In this document: in pieces, positions 35,762-48,701 of the stretch
Layout: each line of letters begins with the position of its first letter
Position numbering within the stretch: position 1 is the stretch's first letter
From: Trissonchulus latispiculum
Lineage: Eukaryota > Nematoda > Enoplea > Enoplida > Ironidae
DNA length: 64,000 bases
Direction: 5' to 3'
NCBI GenBank assembly: GCA_030248195.1
Contig: JASAND010026829.1
Span: 62,001-126,000, forward strand
Notes under the pieces: model-generated
The model's input: only the letters and a program-made list of their open reading frames with translations
Database searches by the model: none
What the model was told of the DNA's origin: nothing
Translations under genes and position numbers: made by a program

Positions 35762-38700
35762 GGTACCCAGTGTCTGTCAGTCTCGGATCGTGATCGGATT
35801 GTCTGGTGGCTGGCCGGTCTCTGTGTTGCCTCAGGCGCTGACTCGAGCGGCGTTGGGGAGGAGCTCCTTCCTGGTTCTGCGTCGGCGCTATCGCTTGACG
35901 CTGACCACGCGGAAGCCTTGACGCTGCTGTTGACGCGTCGCTTCGGTCCGGACACCCTTTGCCTGGCCGTCAGCCTGATGGACTGCATTCTGTCCCTGTC
36001 CAAGGTTCAGGCCAAGTACGGGCCCTGCCTGGCCCTGGCCTGCCTCTACGCGGCCACCAAGATTTGTGAAGAGGAAGAGGTCGGTTGCCTTTTGTTTCTT
36101 CAGCTTGTTGTGATGCTTAGGTTTGTGTTGTTTAGACTTATGTACGTATATATGTATGTATGTAGGCTGGCTTATTTTAGGTCAAATTTATTGGGAGGGG
36201 AGGCTCAAAGTCACTCTCTTCTTCAAATTACTAACTGTAAATGTGCGAAAATTTCGTTAAAAATCTTGCAAAGTCTGAAAGTTTTTTGAAAGTTTAGGTG
36301 AAAACTGAAAATGGTAATGTTTGGCAGTTTTTTGGGTTATAGCGGCCGTAATTTATGGGAGGGCTCCTCGAATACCCCCAAGCGTATGCGATTCTTTCTT
36401 TCTACTTTGAAAGCAATAGTTATACGGTGTCCTTTCTGGCGTTTTTCGGGGGGGGCAGGGGGCCCCCTGAAATCGGTTCCCCCATATATACTTGGTTTAG
36501 TCTCTTGCTTGAGAATTCAGGCCTTCCTCACCTAACCCAAAAGTGACCTGAAAATATGGTTTTGAAATTTAGCTTTCAGGGATTTTCTGGTCGACATTAA
36601 GGTACTTGTTTTTATGCAATTTTAAGCTTAAACTTAAGGTGTTCCCCCCCTGAAACTTTCTTTGTGTAAACCAGCCTAAAATGTGCAAATACTTCGTCAG
36701 ATTCCACTGTATATACATGCTAACCTTTGAAATTCAACAAATCCGAACACAAACTCCAAGTTCAATTGAAACTAAAATTTAACTATGCTGTCTGTTATTG
36801 GAGAGGGGAGGCCCCTCCTCGCTTTATAAGGTTAAGTTGCAGTTCTTTAGCAAGCTTTTATTGTTTGCGTGCCTTCAAATATTTATCAAGCTGACAAATT
36901 TGCATGATGTCAAATCTTCGGCTTGTTTTAGTATTTTTCCTTTCATTTGTTTATTTGTTCGATGTGTTTTTCGGTTTCTTATTTTAGGATTGTCCGGTGT
37001 TGTCTGATCTCCTACGGCTCAGCGGCTCCAGTCTGAGTGTTCAAGAAGTCATTCGCATGGAACGGGTCATTTTGAATAAAGTTTCCTGGGATCTCAACAT
37101 TGTCACCCCCTTCAGTTTCATTGAACTGGTATGGTTACTCTTTGCAGGGTTGCCATTGTGCATAAAATGAGCACGATCATAAAAGGATTATGTGGTTTTG
37201 GCAGAATACTCTTGAGCACTGTTCATAAAGCTAAGAGCAGAAACGTTTTTTGCAATAAAACCATTATTTTAAGAAATAATTTTCTGGATGAATCCAGTTT
37301 AGGGAGATTTCATTCTGCTTATTAAGGCAATAAGTAACGTTTTGCGTATGTGACAGCACTAGGTGCCTGGTTCAGCGTTTTTTTCAAAATCGGATTTCAT
37401 CAAATTTTCGTCATTTTTATTTTCTGAACGTCATTTTTATTTGTCCAACGTCAAAAATAAGTTTTTGCAGAAATAGTTTTGTTTTGATTTCACGCTACAT
37501 TTACATTGGTAATTTCGGTTTAATTTTTGCCTTGTTGGCGTGCGTTGCTTCATATTTAACACTGTCCCGCAAGTATCCTACTTTAACTTACGTATTTACA
37601 TACAGGTGTCTATATGTGTGTCATGACTTTGAACATTAACAATGATGACAATACAAGCGGGGGCCTGGGGGGCAGAGCCCCCCAGAAGTTGAAGGAATTT
37701 TTTGCTTTTTAGATGAAATTGTTCTTCAAATCTTTACTTCCTTTCATTTTGCAGAAACAAGAAAAGTTTTAAAAATTTACACTTTTTGAAGGGAAAATAA
37801 GAATTTTTTGCTAAAATTGAATGATATTTTAAGCCTTTTCTATTCTAAAATCTGCTAAAAAGGTTGGAAATATACGAATGTATACGCGCTCAAGGAATTT
37901 TGTGGTGTGGAAACGCTTTTTTTGTGTTTTTCCAGTTTACCTTTTCTTACCTTCAAATCGCGACGACTGGGCTGGCATCCAGATCAATCCCTCGTATATA
38001 GTTTTTAGCATTTATGCAATAAAATTCCTGAAGCTTTCATTCCATTATAACCGAGAAAATCCGAAGAGAAAGTTTTCAAAGAAAATATTCAGCGAAAATG
38101 GTATGTATGAGAAACATGCATCAAAAGTGCAATTGAAGGATGTAGCATGAAGTCTCGTAATCTATGGCTTTGTATTTTATACTGATTGACTATAAGTCTT
38201 TATTATTGACATCGTCGAAGCTGAACATAAATCACAGACAATATAAAGCGGGGGTTTGGGGGCGGCAGCCCCCAAATCTCAGAAATGTTTTGAAAAACCA
38301 CTGTTAAAACATAATAGAAACTTTCCATTCTTTTTAAATTTAAGTGTTACTTCCACATTTTGGCTTCATCATTCTTTCGTCATTTTAATTTTGGCGTCGT
38401 CAAAACTATTGTTCATTTCTGCAAATGACGCTATTTTTGACCAAAAAAACCTAGGCCTGGTTACACGTAATGCAGTTTGCGTGAAAGTCCACATGATGTT
38501 CTTAGGAATTTATGTACCGTCCGGGAAAGGATTTGATTTCAGACGGCACATGGTTCTGTTTGGTTTGGTGAAAAGGACAAAAATTTGGCATATTTTGCTC
38601 CTTGAAAATCACAAAAATTTCTCAAATCCCCTGAATTTCGACTAGTATTAAACCAGAAATTTTTAAACAGCTTAATTGGAACACCTTGGTGGGTGGGGTT

Positions 38701-40216
38701 GCAATCTCCGAGAACAGGGAGCATGTTCCCAATCCTCTCCGCTGTAAAAAAAGTTGTCTTTAATACACAATGGCCAAGGGGAGGGATCATTTTTGGCAAG
38801 ATTTGTTTGGCATCTCTCCCTCTCCTGTACTCGGCAAGAAGCTAGCTATATATAGTTGTTTTTTAGCATATTTTATCTCCACTTGTTTCTTCTTCTTCTT
38901 CTTTGCAGTTGCTGTCTCTGATCATCTGTCCGCAGTGGTGCGCCCATCTGGTCCCCTATCTGATGAACATGGTGATTGTGGTGATGGCTCAGCACTGGCT
39001 CCTGGTCCGGTTCCCCGTCTCTCTGGTCTCACTGGTCATTCTGTCCCTGACCCTGGAGAGTCACAACTGGCCCGGCTGGTTTCCCCTCTGTCTCAAACTG
39101 ATGACATACATTGAAGTAGGTGTCACTATTATATGTTGTAGTAAACTTTTTCACTGCTTCGATTTGTATACTACGTAATTCAAACAGCTTCAAACTTGGT
39201 TCGGCTATGCCTTTGGGGTATATTAATATGTGCATAACTCAAGGGGCTGAGGATTCAGTGATCTAAGGCAAGGGTTGTGTGTGGGTTCGATTGCAACTAA
39301 AGTCGTCAGAATTAGTTGGGTCCTAGTTGTTGCTGTGTATAGTGACATTTCCTTTAAAATATTTATTGTTCCTTCGATGGTTGAAGGGTTTCTGAGAACA
39401 TGATATAATAAATAAACTATGGTTCTCGTTGCTACATATTTTCCCCTCAAATGGATTTTGAGCGTTTGGATTTTGGAAAGCGTGTGCCTATTCTTTCTGG
39501 ACTCAGAAAATATTATGTTTGATTTTTTGATGTTTTAAATCAATATATTTTTTCTGTTCCAGGCAAACCAGGAGGATTTTATTCGCTGTCGTGAGGAGGT
39601 GAGCCTTGCCATGCTGAACAGTAGCAGCACAGTCACGACAACGATTCCTGAAACGGAGACAGTGGACCGCTACCATCAGCAGCAGCAGAGCAGCACCACC
39701 TCCGTTGGAAACGAAAATTTCTGGGACCAAAATGGTGACCGGCTCAGGAAGGGGAACTGTCTTACTGTCGTCACCAGGAACAACTGCAGCAGCAACAGCC
39801 GTCCTGAGGATGATTGGGAAAAGGAGAATCTGCTATCCGTTCCATCCGTTCTATCGACTTCGTCAGAACTTCCCAAGGCTCTGACACGCGGCGGTCGGGC
39901 CAGTCGTAAACGTCAACGACTGAGATCGGCCCGTTGCGATGGTGGTCAGACGTCCACTTCCTGTGGGGATCAGGGCTCCTCCACCTGTGGCGGCGGAGGG
40001 GCGCAGGGTGGCGAGGGGTCTGCTGTACGAGCCAGGCTGGAGCCGATGGTGTCAACGCTGACCCTCAGTGGGAGTGACTCCTGCTCTTCCCGCAGCGGCA
40101 CCACCCAGCCGGTTCAGCAGCTACCCCTGGGCTCCCTCCAGATTAGCTGCAGCCTGGAAGATCAACAGGATCTGAATGAATCCATGGAAATGCTCTACGG
40201 AGGGGAGAAGGAGTGA
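35762..40216 (+). CDS. Cyclin I/G-family cyclin (exons 2-5, start missing)
   Basis: Four exons join in one frame: 35762-36079, 36988-37128, 38909-39115 and 39563-40216. Every intron is GT...AG and every junction is between codons (phase 0). The first two exons plus the start of the third encode a cyclin box: RDRIVWWLAGL, then LAVSLMDCILSLSKVQAKY, LACLYAATKICEEEE and VIRMERVILNKVSWDLN, the last being the helix typical of cyclins I and G. The third listed exon gives the second cyclin fold. The final exon is a 217-residue Ser/Gln/Gly-rich tail ending at a TGA. In total 439 residues are visible; about 30-40 N-terminal residues should lie in an upstream exon that I could not find. Cyclins of this group bind a CDK-type partner and have been linked to cell-cycle arrest and post-mitotic cells. 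Introns 1-3 are about 0.9, 1.8 and 0.45 kb. It could equally be named cyclin G; an alignment would decide. Confidence 0.88.
37129..38908 (+). other. Second listed cyclin intron, repeat-bearing
   Basis: 1.78 kb starting GTATGG and ending TTTGCAG. It holds hairpin motifs (GGGGGGCAGAGCCCCCC near 37670; GGGGGCGGCAGCCCCC near 38258) like those in the 31705-32375 MITE, and CGTCATTTTTATTT repeats near 37410 echoed near 38375, so a degraded transposon probably occupies much of it. Confidence 0.6.
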
Positions 40217-43200
40217 TCTGTTGATTGACTGATTGATTGATTTCAAAATGAAACAGATTTTGGATATTGGATTTTTGAGAGCTATGGTGGGAGGCAGGCA
40301 ATAACCTTGGGTTTTATGAACTGTTTTGTATCCACCATGTATGGTACAACATTATGTTGTCGTGTCGTGTTGTCATGTCATGTACTTTTCACCCGTGTCT
40401 GCCTGCCTAAAGTTTTGTATTTCTTTGGTTTTTTCATTCTACGTTCTTACGTATATTATGTTACATTATGTTTTATATTGTTTTGTCTTTGTACCATATC
40501 TTAAGCGCTGTTGACAGCCACATATACATATTTTTACAGCATTTGGGAAAATATTTTTGTTGTCATTCGGGGTTGGGATGGCGGGAAAATGTTTTCTCCA
40601 TAATTTTGCGTGGTCCCCATTATTCTGTACTTGCTTTTTTATGTATTTATTTTAATCTTTATTGCTTCTGCTTAGTATGTTACTGTTCGCTTGTGTATAA
40701 TATATATTAGTTGCTTACGTTTGTGTTAGTTTGCTGTGGTTATTTTGTGTGCAATGTGTACATAGGTACGTAGTAAGTATACGTATAGGTTTTAAAAGTT
40801 GTTTGCGCGTTCTTTTAGTTTAAAATAACATGTTAACAGGTTGGTAGGTCGGTAGGTACTACTAAGAAGGTTGGAATGTTTGAATTATGTCGAATTTTGC
40901 CTGTTTTAGTAGTAGTTTAATTTAACTAATCTTAGTAATTTAATTGATTAGTTGAAGGATCAGGAAGTTTAAAAGTTTAATATTTTTGTCAGTGAAGGTT
41001 ATATAAATTTTGCTAAATTTACCAATTTCTGAAATTACATGAGGCAAATCAACTTTAACAGGCGACATTATTATTAGCAAACTGTACAGGATATATACAT
41101 ATTGTGATGCCTAAATCTATATTTTCTAAAACTGCAGTCTCTGCTATGAATATTTCCTCATAAATGCATTTGTTTATTTTTAGCTTACGTACCTATAAAC
41201 CTGTATGTAATGGACTTGCACTTTTAGTGGGGAGGATGGGACCCTCATTTTTCAGTCTCCCTCCAATTTTTGGAGGTCCACCCTCTTTTTTGACAAAGTA
41301 GTGTCGAAAAATACGTATTAAGTTTGTCGAGGTCAAATTTTCGAAAATGCTTATACTTAGCTAATTTATGGACTTGTTTGCGAGCCCAATCTTATTACTC
41401 AAAAACAGCTACTATTACGTTTTTAAACTTAAAAACGTTAATTTTACGCTAAACGTATTACTTATACCTTCGGATTGCCTACCCCCCCCCCATTTCTCTG
41501 AAGGCACCCCTCCCCCGCACTCCCTTCTTTCAAATTCCTAAGAATGCCAGGTGTGTGTATTCGTTTGTATGTTACGTAGCGCTATAAAAAGCTGAGATCA
41601 ATACCTCCTGCTGTGTATAGTTTTGCTATTCTAGTTTGTCCTTGTTTCTGTGTTTAGTTTGTACATATATACAATAGAAAATGAAAATAAAAATGTTGCT
41701 TTACTTTATTATTTATCATCCCTTAAGTTTAGTGCACAGGTTGTATACAGTGTTTTCTGTACAATTTTTCCTTTAGTTTTGAATGTGATAAAAATGTCTC
41801 TGTAAAAACTGTATAAATAGTCTAAAATACAGTTTGTGCTGTGTAATTTATTTAAAATGCCGGGGTTTTTGTTTTCCCAATTTCTAGTTGTATATTAAAT
41901 CCCGTCCTTTAGTGAGGACCAGACAGGATTTTCTATTCTGGAAACGGTTTGAAAATTTTGTAGCCAGCTGCGATTCAAATATTACACAGTGCAAAAACAT
42001 AAAAAGTGTATATAATATAACTATATATAAAATTTATTATTTATTTTGTTTTCTTTATTTATATGTTTGCCTATGTTGTTGTATTGTTTTTGTCATTGCG
42101 TTTACTAGCAGAATTTATGGGCAGTTTTAAAAGATATTTGCAAACTCTTCTTGCTGGGAGACAGCTTGCCGTTTGTAGAAAAACTTCTAATTTAATGTAT
42201 ATACTTTCGCCTATTTTTCATCCCGTACACGGCTGAAACATTGAGGCTTTATGATTTTAAGGGAAGGGGGTAGGTTTTTGTGTAAGTTTTCTTGCATTAA
42301 ACTGCTCCGTATCGCATATACGTATACGTACGTACATATTTATTGATGTATGTATTTACGTACCTACACATATTTTATTGCCTGTTTGTGGCAATCGGTT
42401 TAATTTTGATAAAAAAACTAGTGCAAGATTGGAACGGCCTGGTACCTCTTTTTGCCATTAACTACATCCCCCTCCCCTGTGTTCGGGAGAAGGGGGCAGA
42501 TATTGGTTTTATTACACAGTTTTTTAAGTTTATGTAGAGCATGATATTTTGTGCTGTTGTTTGTGTACCTATATATATGAGCGTGTTTTTACAGAATCTG
42601 TTTTGTGTTTCTGAAGAAATGTACGTACAGAATCTGTATACTAAAATACTGGCAGGTGTCTATTTCCTGTTTTGAATAGATGTAAACAACATTGTAATAA
42701 TACGTGTATAGGAACGTAAGTAAAAACGTTCAGTAGATATATGAATGCTTTTAATTCTAATTAATTTCCTTTCTGCAGATCCCAATCCGGTAGTTTCTGC
42801 TGTTTCTTGCTGCGACAGTTTTTGTTTGCAACAAAATGTTTGTAAGTACGTTGGTACGTATGGCCAAAACTGAGCATATAAAGCGAACCCGAAAACCGGT
42901 TATGAGAATTGCGTGTATTCTTTATATGATGATATAGGTACGTGCGTATATATTTTTGCGATAATGTTAGTTATGGATACTTATTTATTTCTGTTTCAGT
43001 TAAAAAATTTGGCCCAAAACCAACCAGCGCGTGCCCTTTTTCCTATCATTTCTAAAATGATTTATTTGATGCATTTTTTATTTTTCCAGATTTGGATAGA
43101 TACGTACACTGAATTCGTAGCTAGCACGCTATATATAGTGCCTATTATTATCTAATCTAGATTACATACGTACAGACAAACGTAGAAATTAAATTGTATG

Positions 43201-43942
43201 CATTGAAAGGGTTGATAAAGCTGTTTTGGTTGGCACAACCGATTTCAACAAACTTGAAGTTTTGGTGGAGAGATGAGATCAGGGCCGACTTTTTAGGACC
43301 AGCCCTGTTCAAATCCTAGGTTTGCCCGGCCCGGCCTGGCCTTGTATACAAACGTTATATATTCTCTGGCCCGGCTCGGCCCTTAGTGCCGTTTTAGGTC
43401 TGCGCGGCCCGGCCCTGAAAATCCCTGATTTTTTAAAAACTTTTATGAAGTTTTGAGACATATAGAAACTTGTGTTCTAGCCGGTAGTATTCGAGTATTC
43501 CCTACAAATGAAACCTGTGGTTTTCACTGGTTTACAGGTTATTACTCGATCATAATTACAGGTTATTACTGTGATCATAATTTTTGAATGTTTTCAAATT
43601 TTCATTTTTTCGACACCCAGTGGGTGGTATATTTGTAACTGCCGCTCCCTGCCGAAAATATTTTGGGGGTGGCCGCGCCCCCCTCCTGCGCCCCTCCCCC
43701 GTTTTCCATCAATAGGTCGCTCCAGTAAAGTTTACAGGTTTTGTCTTGTTAAAACTACAGGTTTGGTATCTGCTTTAGGATTGTCAAAAAAGTCGAACAA
43801 AACTACAGGTTTCTTTAGTAGTATTATCAACAGGAATTTCCTGTAATTTTTACTATTCGACAGGCCGGTAAAAATACAGAAGTTGCGTTAATACGGGAAG
43901 CTCCGCTAGTGACTGACCGCAGAGGAACACTATACGTATAGT
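40217..43942. other. Cyclin 3' UTR and intergenic DNA
   Basis: The 3' UTR begins at 40217; AATAAA occurs near 41683, a possible polyadenylation signal. Beyond that the DNA is AT-rich with many TACGTA tracts. A CGGCCCGGCC-rich patch lies at 43324-43416. No further gene is supported. Confidence 0.5.
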
Positions 43943-45211
43943 CAGGTTCCCAAAAAAAAAACCAGTTGACAGTTTTTTGCTCCAAACTTTTGCAGGGTGA
44001 CGTGAGACAGCCCAACTAGGGTGCATATGCATAGGGCTCGGTCCGACACATATGCCCACCTATAGCCCCTAGCCTGCCTCCCTGGCAATCCTGAGTAATT
44101 AAAAAATTTTGGTGGTTTTTTTTTTGGGAACGATTCCCAAAAAAAACCAGCGTTCCCAAATAAAAAACCACCCTCTTTACTACTGGCAGAGAAGAGGCAG
44201 GGCAAATCTAATATTACCTATGTATAGCCCATAACCGACCAATACTACATGGTACTTGGTGGAGCCCAAGGGTCTAGCCTGGGCACGGCAGCCCACTTAG
44301 ACTACCTTGGACCACCATGACATGGTGAGTCTGGAGGTGTAAGTTCCGATAACTTTTCTTTGAGCGTCAAACGCCTTTGGCCGACGTTTATAGCAGATTT
44401 GGCACCCTTTTAACGTGCATTTTCTTTAAGTACAATATAAAATTTCTGAGGACTTACCTGTAACAACAGTCCATATCCCCAACTTGGACCCCCGGGTGCC
44501 TAGGCCAGGTTTTGGACTATCACCAAAAGTCTACCAAAACAACTGAAATTTTGCGTAGAACCGTTTTATAACTAGGAAAACACGTTTCCAGCGTGATTTA
44601 CGCTGTAAATTTCAGTTTTTAGCCAAGTCCAATGCTTCAAGGGTCCAACTTGGGTCCGGACCAGGTTCAGGCTGTCTGAGCCAGTCAAATCACCTCAAAC
44701 ATTCCAAATATAAGTTATTATGATGTTTTTTTGGGGTAAAACGTTCTAAAACAGTGTTAATATCACCAGAAAAATAATTACGGTGACTGCTGTGACCTAT
44801 TTTTGCAAAGTCCGAACTGGTTTTTTTTTGGGAATTCGTTCCCAAAAAAAAAACCGGGTGGCCCAGGCCACAGCGTAGGAGCCAGTGAGGCCGGGATATG
44901 TGGTATCGTGAGTACTTGGGCACCTAACCTACCAACCACAATTAGGGACCTACCGGGTTTTCCGCTGGGGTTTTGAGACAATTTTTCCAACACCATGTCG
45001 AAACTTGTCCGAGGGTGGTTTTGGGGTGGTTGTCTTCTAGCTGGCGCCCTGGCTTCACGAGATAAGCTATATAACCCAAACTGATATATTATAATACTAA
45101 GGTCTTCTACTTGTTGTGCGCCAAATTTGGCTCGAAACGGTCAAAGTACCTGGGAGATCTGGCACTGGTTTTTTTTTGGGAACTTTGTCACTGGTTTTTT
45201 TTGGGAACCTG
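43943..45211. mobile_element. TIR element with poly-A/T-tract ends
   Basis: Left end CAGGTTCCCAAAAAAAAAAC and right end its complement, GGTTTTTTTTGGGAACCTG. The same GGGAAC/GTTCCC plus A-tract motif recurs inside at about 44118-44158, 44819-44853 and 45171-45182. The flanks are ACTATACGTATAGT (left) and ACTATATATAGT (right), both palindromic. No coding frame is recognised and the superfamily is unknown. Confidence 0.7.
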
Positions 45212-46904
45212 ACTATATATAGTAGAAAACAACAAAAACAACGTATATATTTCTGTTGTTTCTACAAGAGTCTTTTTAAGAGTGTGTTTAGTGAGTTTAA
45301 ATTTTTTAGTTAATAGTGGTTTGAATTTTTGTTACTCGAAAGTAAACCTATATATATGGGCTTTGTCGGACCTGATGTCATCTCTAAGGTGAACTAATGT
45401 AAATACTAGAAATTAATTCAATTGATTCTATTCTAATACAATTACGTATACGTTCGTAAGCCGTGTAGATTTGCTGAGTTTAGCTATACATATATATTCT
45501 TGTACACGTTAGATTGTCATGTCAGTTTTGTTAGTATTTTTTATCTTTGCTTTGTTTTAAGTTTGTTTGTTTGTCTGTCTGTCCTACGTAGTTGTCGGGA
45601 TCTGAGAACCACATGCGCGGAAAATGGTGTACATAAGTGTAGTGCTGTACATTTGCTTAGTTTACAGTGAATGAGTCTTTTTCATTCAGTTTTGCTTTTG
45701 TCTTCTGTTTCTTTTTCTTCGTTTTTGTTTTTTTTCGCAGAGGTCATTTCTTAAAAATTTATTTGCCTTTCTTTGACGAAACGTTCAGACTTTCTGGGTT
45801 GCAATCAGCAGGCTAGAAGATGACATTGGCAATCATGCTCAACCTGAGTTTAAGGATCAATTGGATTACAGCTAGTATATAACTCCAAGATTGCTTATTG
45901 ATAAAGAGTGTTACAGGAGACAGGCTTTCTGTTATCAGCTGCGAAGAGATTAGAATATCCGCGCACACACATTCATGTATTGAAGCTCGAAAATGTAACA
46001 ACTCTGTCAGTTTAAAATGTCTTTTTTCGAGGTTTAGAACGAGTTAACAACACTAACGAAGCTTTTTATGGCACCAAAAATATTTTCTGAAACAAAATCC
46101 TCCGAAAGTTTGACTCCCATATCGCCTTTAAAACACTTACAAACCAGGGAAATAAAGCAAATAATTTTGGGGGAATTTGAGGTTTTGCTCCTACTGGGAT
46201 TCAAACCATTGTTCTATTTTTGTGGCAGTGCTGTAAAATGTTAAAAAAGACTTCTTTCTATCTCCGTTAGCTCGCTCCTCTCATTTTTTTCTGTCTGTGT
46301 GCAGTGTAACAAGATTCTTTTCAAATTTAAAATTAAAAATATTAGAATTCTTTTAGTTTTTTACGTGTATGTTCATGCTTGTCCTGCTTTGTTTCCTTGA
46401 TTGCTTTTATGTATAGAAGCTGGTACTGTCCCGTGTGAAATTAAACATGTCATGTCAATAGTACAGTGTATGTTGCCCTATTAATCAATGCATTCCGTTG
46501 ATGTGAAATGTTTTTGCAGGGTTTTATTTACTATAAATTTTAACCCCATAAATTTTGCATCATAAATGAATCGAATCGGCTTTCATAAATAATGTTATGA
46601 TTTGACTTATTTCTCGGAAAGCCTAACACGCATGGTCTTTTCGCGAAAAGACCGGGCTGGTAGCAGAAATGAGCGTAGATTAAATCAATTTCTCAATATG
46701 ACCGGGCACTTCGCGAAAAGACCGAAATTGTTGGCCATTTCGCGAAAAGACCAATTTCGCAAAAAGACCAATTTCGCAAAAAGACCACAACATATACTTT
46801 ATTCACACCTTCAGATTGCTATGACTGTGCAGCTAGGTATATAATGTAAAGCTTAACATCAGGGAATCTTGTGTGTTATCTGTGCTTGTATTGGTGTTAT
46901 ATGT
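45212..46904. other. Intergenic, nothing coding identified
   Basis: AT-rich; contains the GCGAAAAGACC array listed separately. Confidence 0.45.
46634..46790. repeat. CGCGAAAAGACC repeat array with 20-bp palindrome
   Basis: Begins with the perfect palindrome GGTCTTTTCGCGAAAAGACC (46634-46653), followed by five more TTCGC(G/A)AAAAGACC units, the last three spaced about 17 bases apart. Confidence 0.9.
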
Positions 46905-47267
46905 CTGGCTTTTTCCTAGGCAAAAATTTCTGGGGGGGGGGGAAGTCTGGGGGGGGCTCGGATTTCTGGGGGGGGGAAGAAAAATTTTCCGAAAAATGCC
47001 TAAAAACAGCTATTTTTTGCTGCTGAGCTAAAAAATTAACTATTTTTAACTTAAATTTAAGCTTAAAATAGCTAAAAATGCTTAAAAATAGGTAAAAAAT
47101 CCGGCGAAGCCGGAAAAATTTTTCAAAATTTACCCTCAAAACCCTATTTTTCCGGGCACTTTAGAGTTCTGGGGGGGAGGCCCGAATCCTGGGGGGGCGA
47201 CCCAAGTCTGGGGGGAACGAATTTCGGGGGGGCCCCTCCACCCCCACCCCCGGTAGGAAAAAGCCAG
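46905..47267. mobile_element. MITE with CTGGCTTTTTCCTA ends (copy 2)
   Basis: Inverted ends CTGGCTTTTTCCTA...TAGGAAAAAGCCAG, flanked by TATGT on both sides (46900-46904 and 47268-47272), a 5-bp duplication. Homologous, in opposite orientation, to 34959-35337. Confidence 0.82.
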
Positions 47268-47532
47268 TATGTGAGAGTGATTTCATAAGTTTTAATATTT
47301 TTAGACATCTCTCTAATTTTTGTCAGTTTTGAGAATATCTTTACATAATATTCTCGGGGACAGCGGCAATGGATGGTACTTGTTTTCGTGTGGCTTCTTA
47401 AGACAGATTGTTAAAAATTTTTATGGGGCAGACAACTACTTTTAAAATTTGGTGGAAGTTGTTATTCTTGGTTAAGGTTGATGTGGTTGGTAGGTATCGT
47501 GCGTGTGATTTGATTTATGTATTTTGTTCGGT

Positions 47533-48693
47533 CAGAGTTGGAGATGGACACATTTTTCTTGACCGCGACCGCCCCGCGACCGCAGTAGTCATGACCGCGA
47601 CCGCCCGCGACCGCGACCGCAGCCCGCATGCTAATTGTTTGCCCGCAAAAGTTTGAGTTAGTGAGCTTTAAATCCGTGTAAAAAGTCCACTTTCTCGCAT
47701 ATTTAAGGTATGTATTTTCACTATTTTTCGTTCGCGCAACTGAAATTACAAAAGGATTTGATTTTTGTAATGGTTATTTTTTCTGAAATTGCTTAATAAA
47801 CAAACAAGCTCAATATTTTGAGGAAAACAAAAGTTTTTTCCGATTTTCTTCAAAATTTTCTAGTTTAGACGCTTATTTTTCCCAAATCAAATGATCAAAC
47901 TCAAACCCCTGGAAAATAGCCCGCGGCAATTGTCCCAACGCTGTGCAAAGCCGCTTTCTAATTAATTGCATGAGTTCAGAGAAATTCGTGTTCAAGCAAT
48001 CCAATTGCCATTTTTAAAATTTCACATTTTTGTTGCTGAGCTTACTGGCTAGGCAGAAATGCCGGATAGAGATCTCCATTGGGATAGCATGAATTGTAGG
48101 AGTACAAATGTGGCCAATACTTGACTTACCGACCTGTGTTCTTGAAGCTGTCAAAATCTGACAAAATTAGATTTTTCGAAAAATGGTCCTTTCTGACTCA
48201 AAAAGATTTTGGCGTTATCACTGAAATTGTAAGGAGTCAAGGAATACTCGAAACAACAAAGTTGCAGGTATTGGTAAGCGCATTCGAATGACTTCAAGTT
48301 TGTAGGTGTAGGGTGACTAATTCCGCTGAACCCGCAAAATTAAAAAATTTTCTAAAATCAAATTAAACAGAATTAGAAATAAACAAATTTGAACAAATTT
48401 CAGTAAGGACTACCGTAAGGACTGACAGTTTGTACAGCTTGTCCACCCAACAGGCAAAGCATTTAATGCAGTAAAACAAAATGAAGAATAAATATAAACC
48501 TAATGATTCGTCCAGATTACCACTTATGGCAATGTACGTAAAATATTTTGGAAAAATTGAAAATTTTTGCTAGAAATTGGCGCAAATTGAGAAAATTTGA
48601 TGGAAATTTGCGGTCATTGCGGTCAAGAAAATTTGACCACGACCGCGACCGCCCGCGGGTACCCGCGGGTACCCGCGACCGCGTCCAACTCTG
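47533..48693. mobile_element. hAT-type element, 1.16 kb, non-coding
   Basis: Ends CAGAGTTGGA...TCCAACTCTG with a perfect 8-bp duplication TGTTCGGT (47525-47532 and 48694-48701). Subterminal GACCGCGACCGC repeats lie at both ends. No transposase frame. Confidence 0.92.
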
Positions 48694-48701
48694 TGTTCGG
48701 T

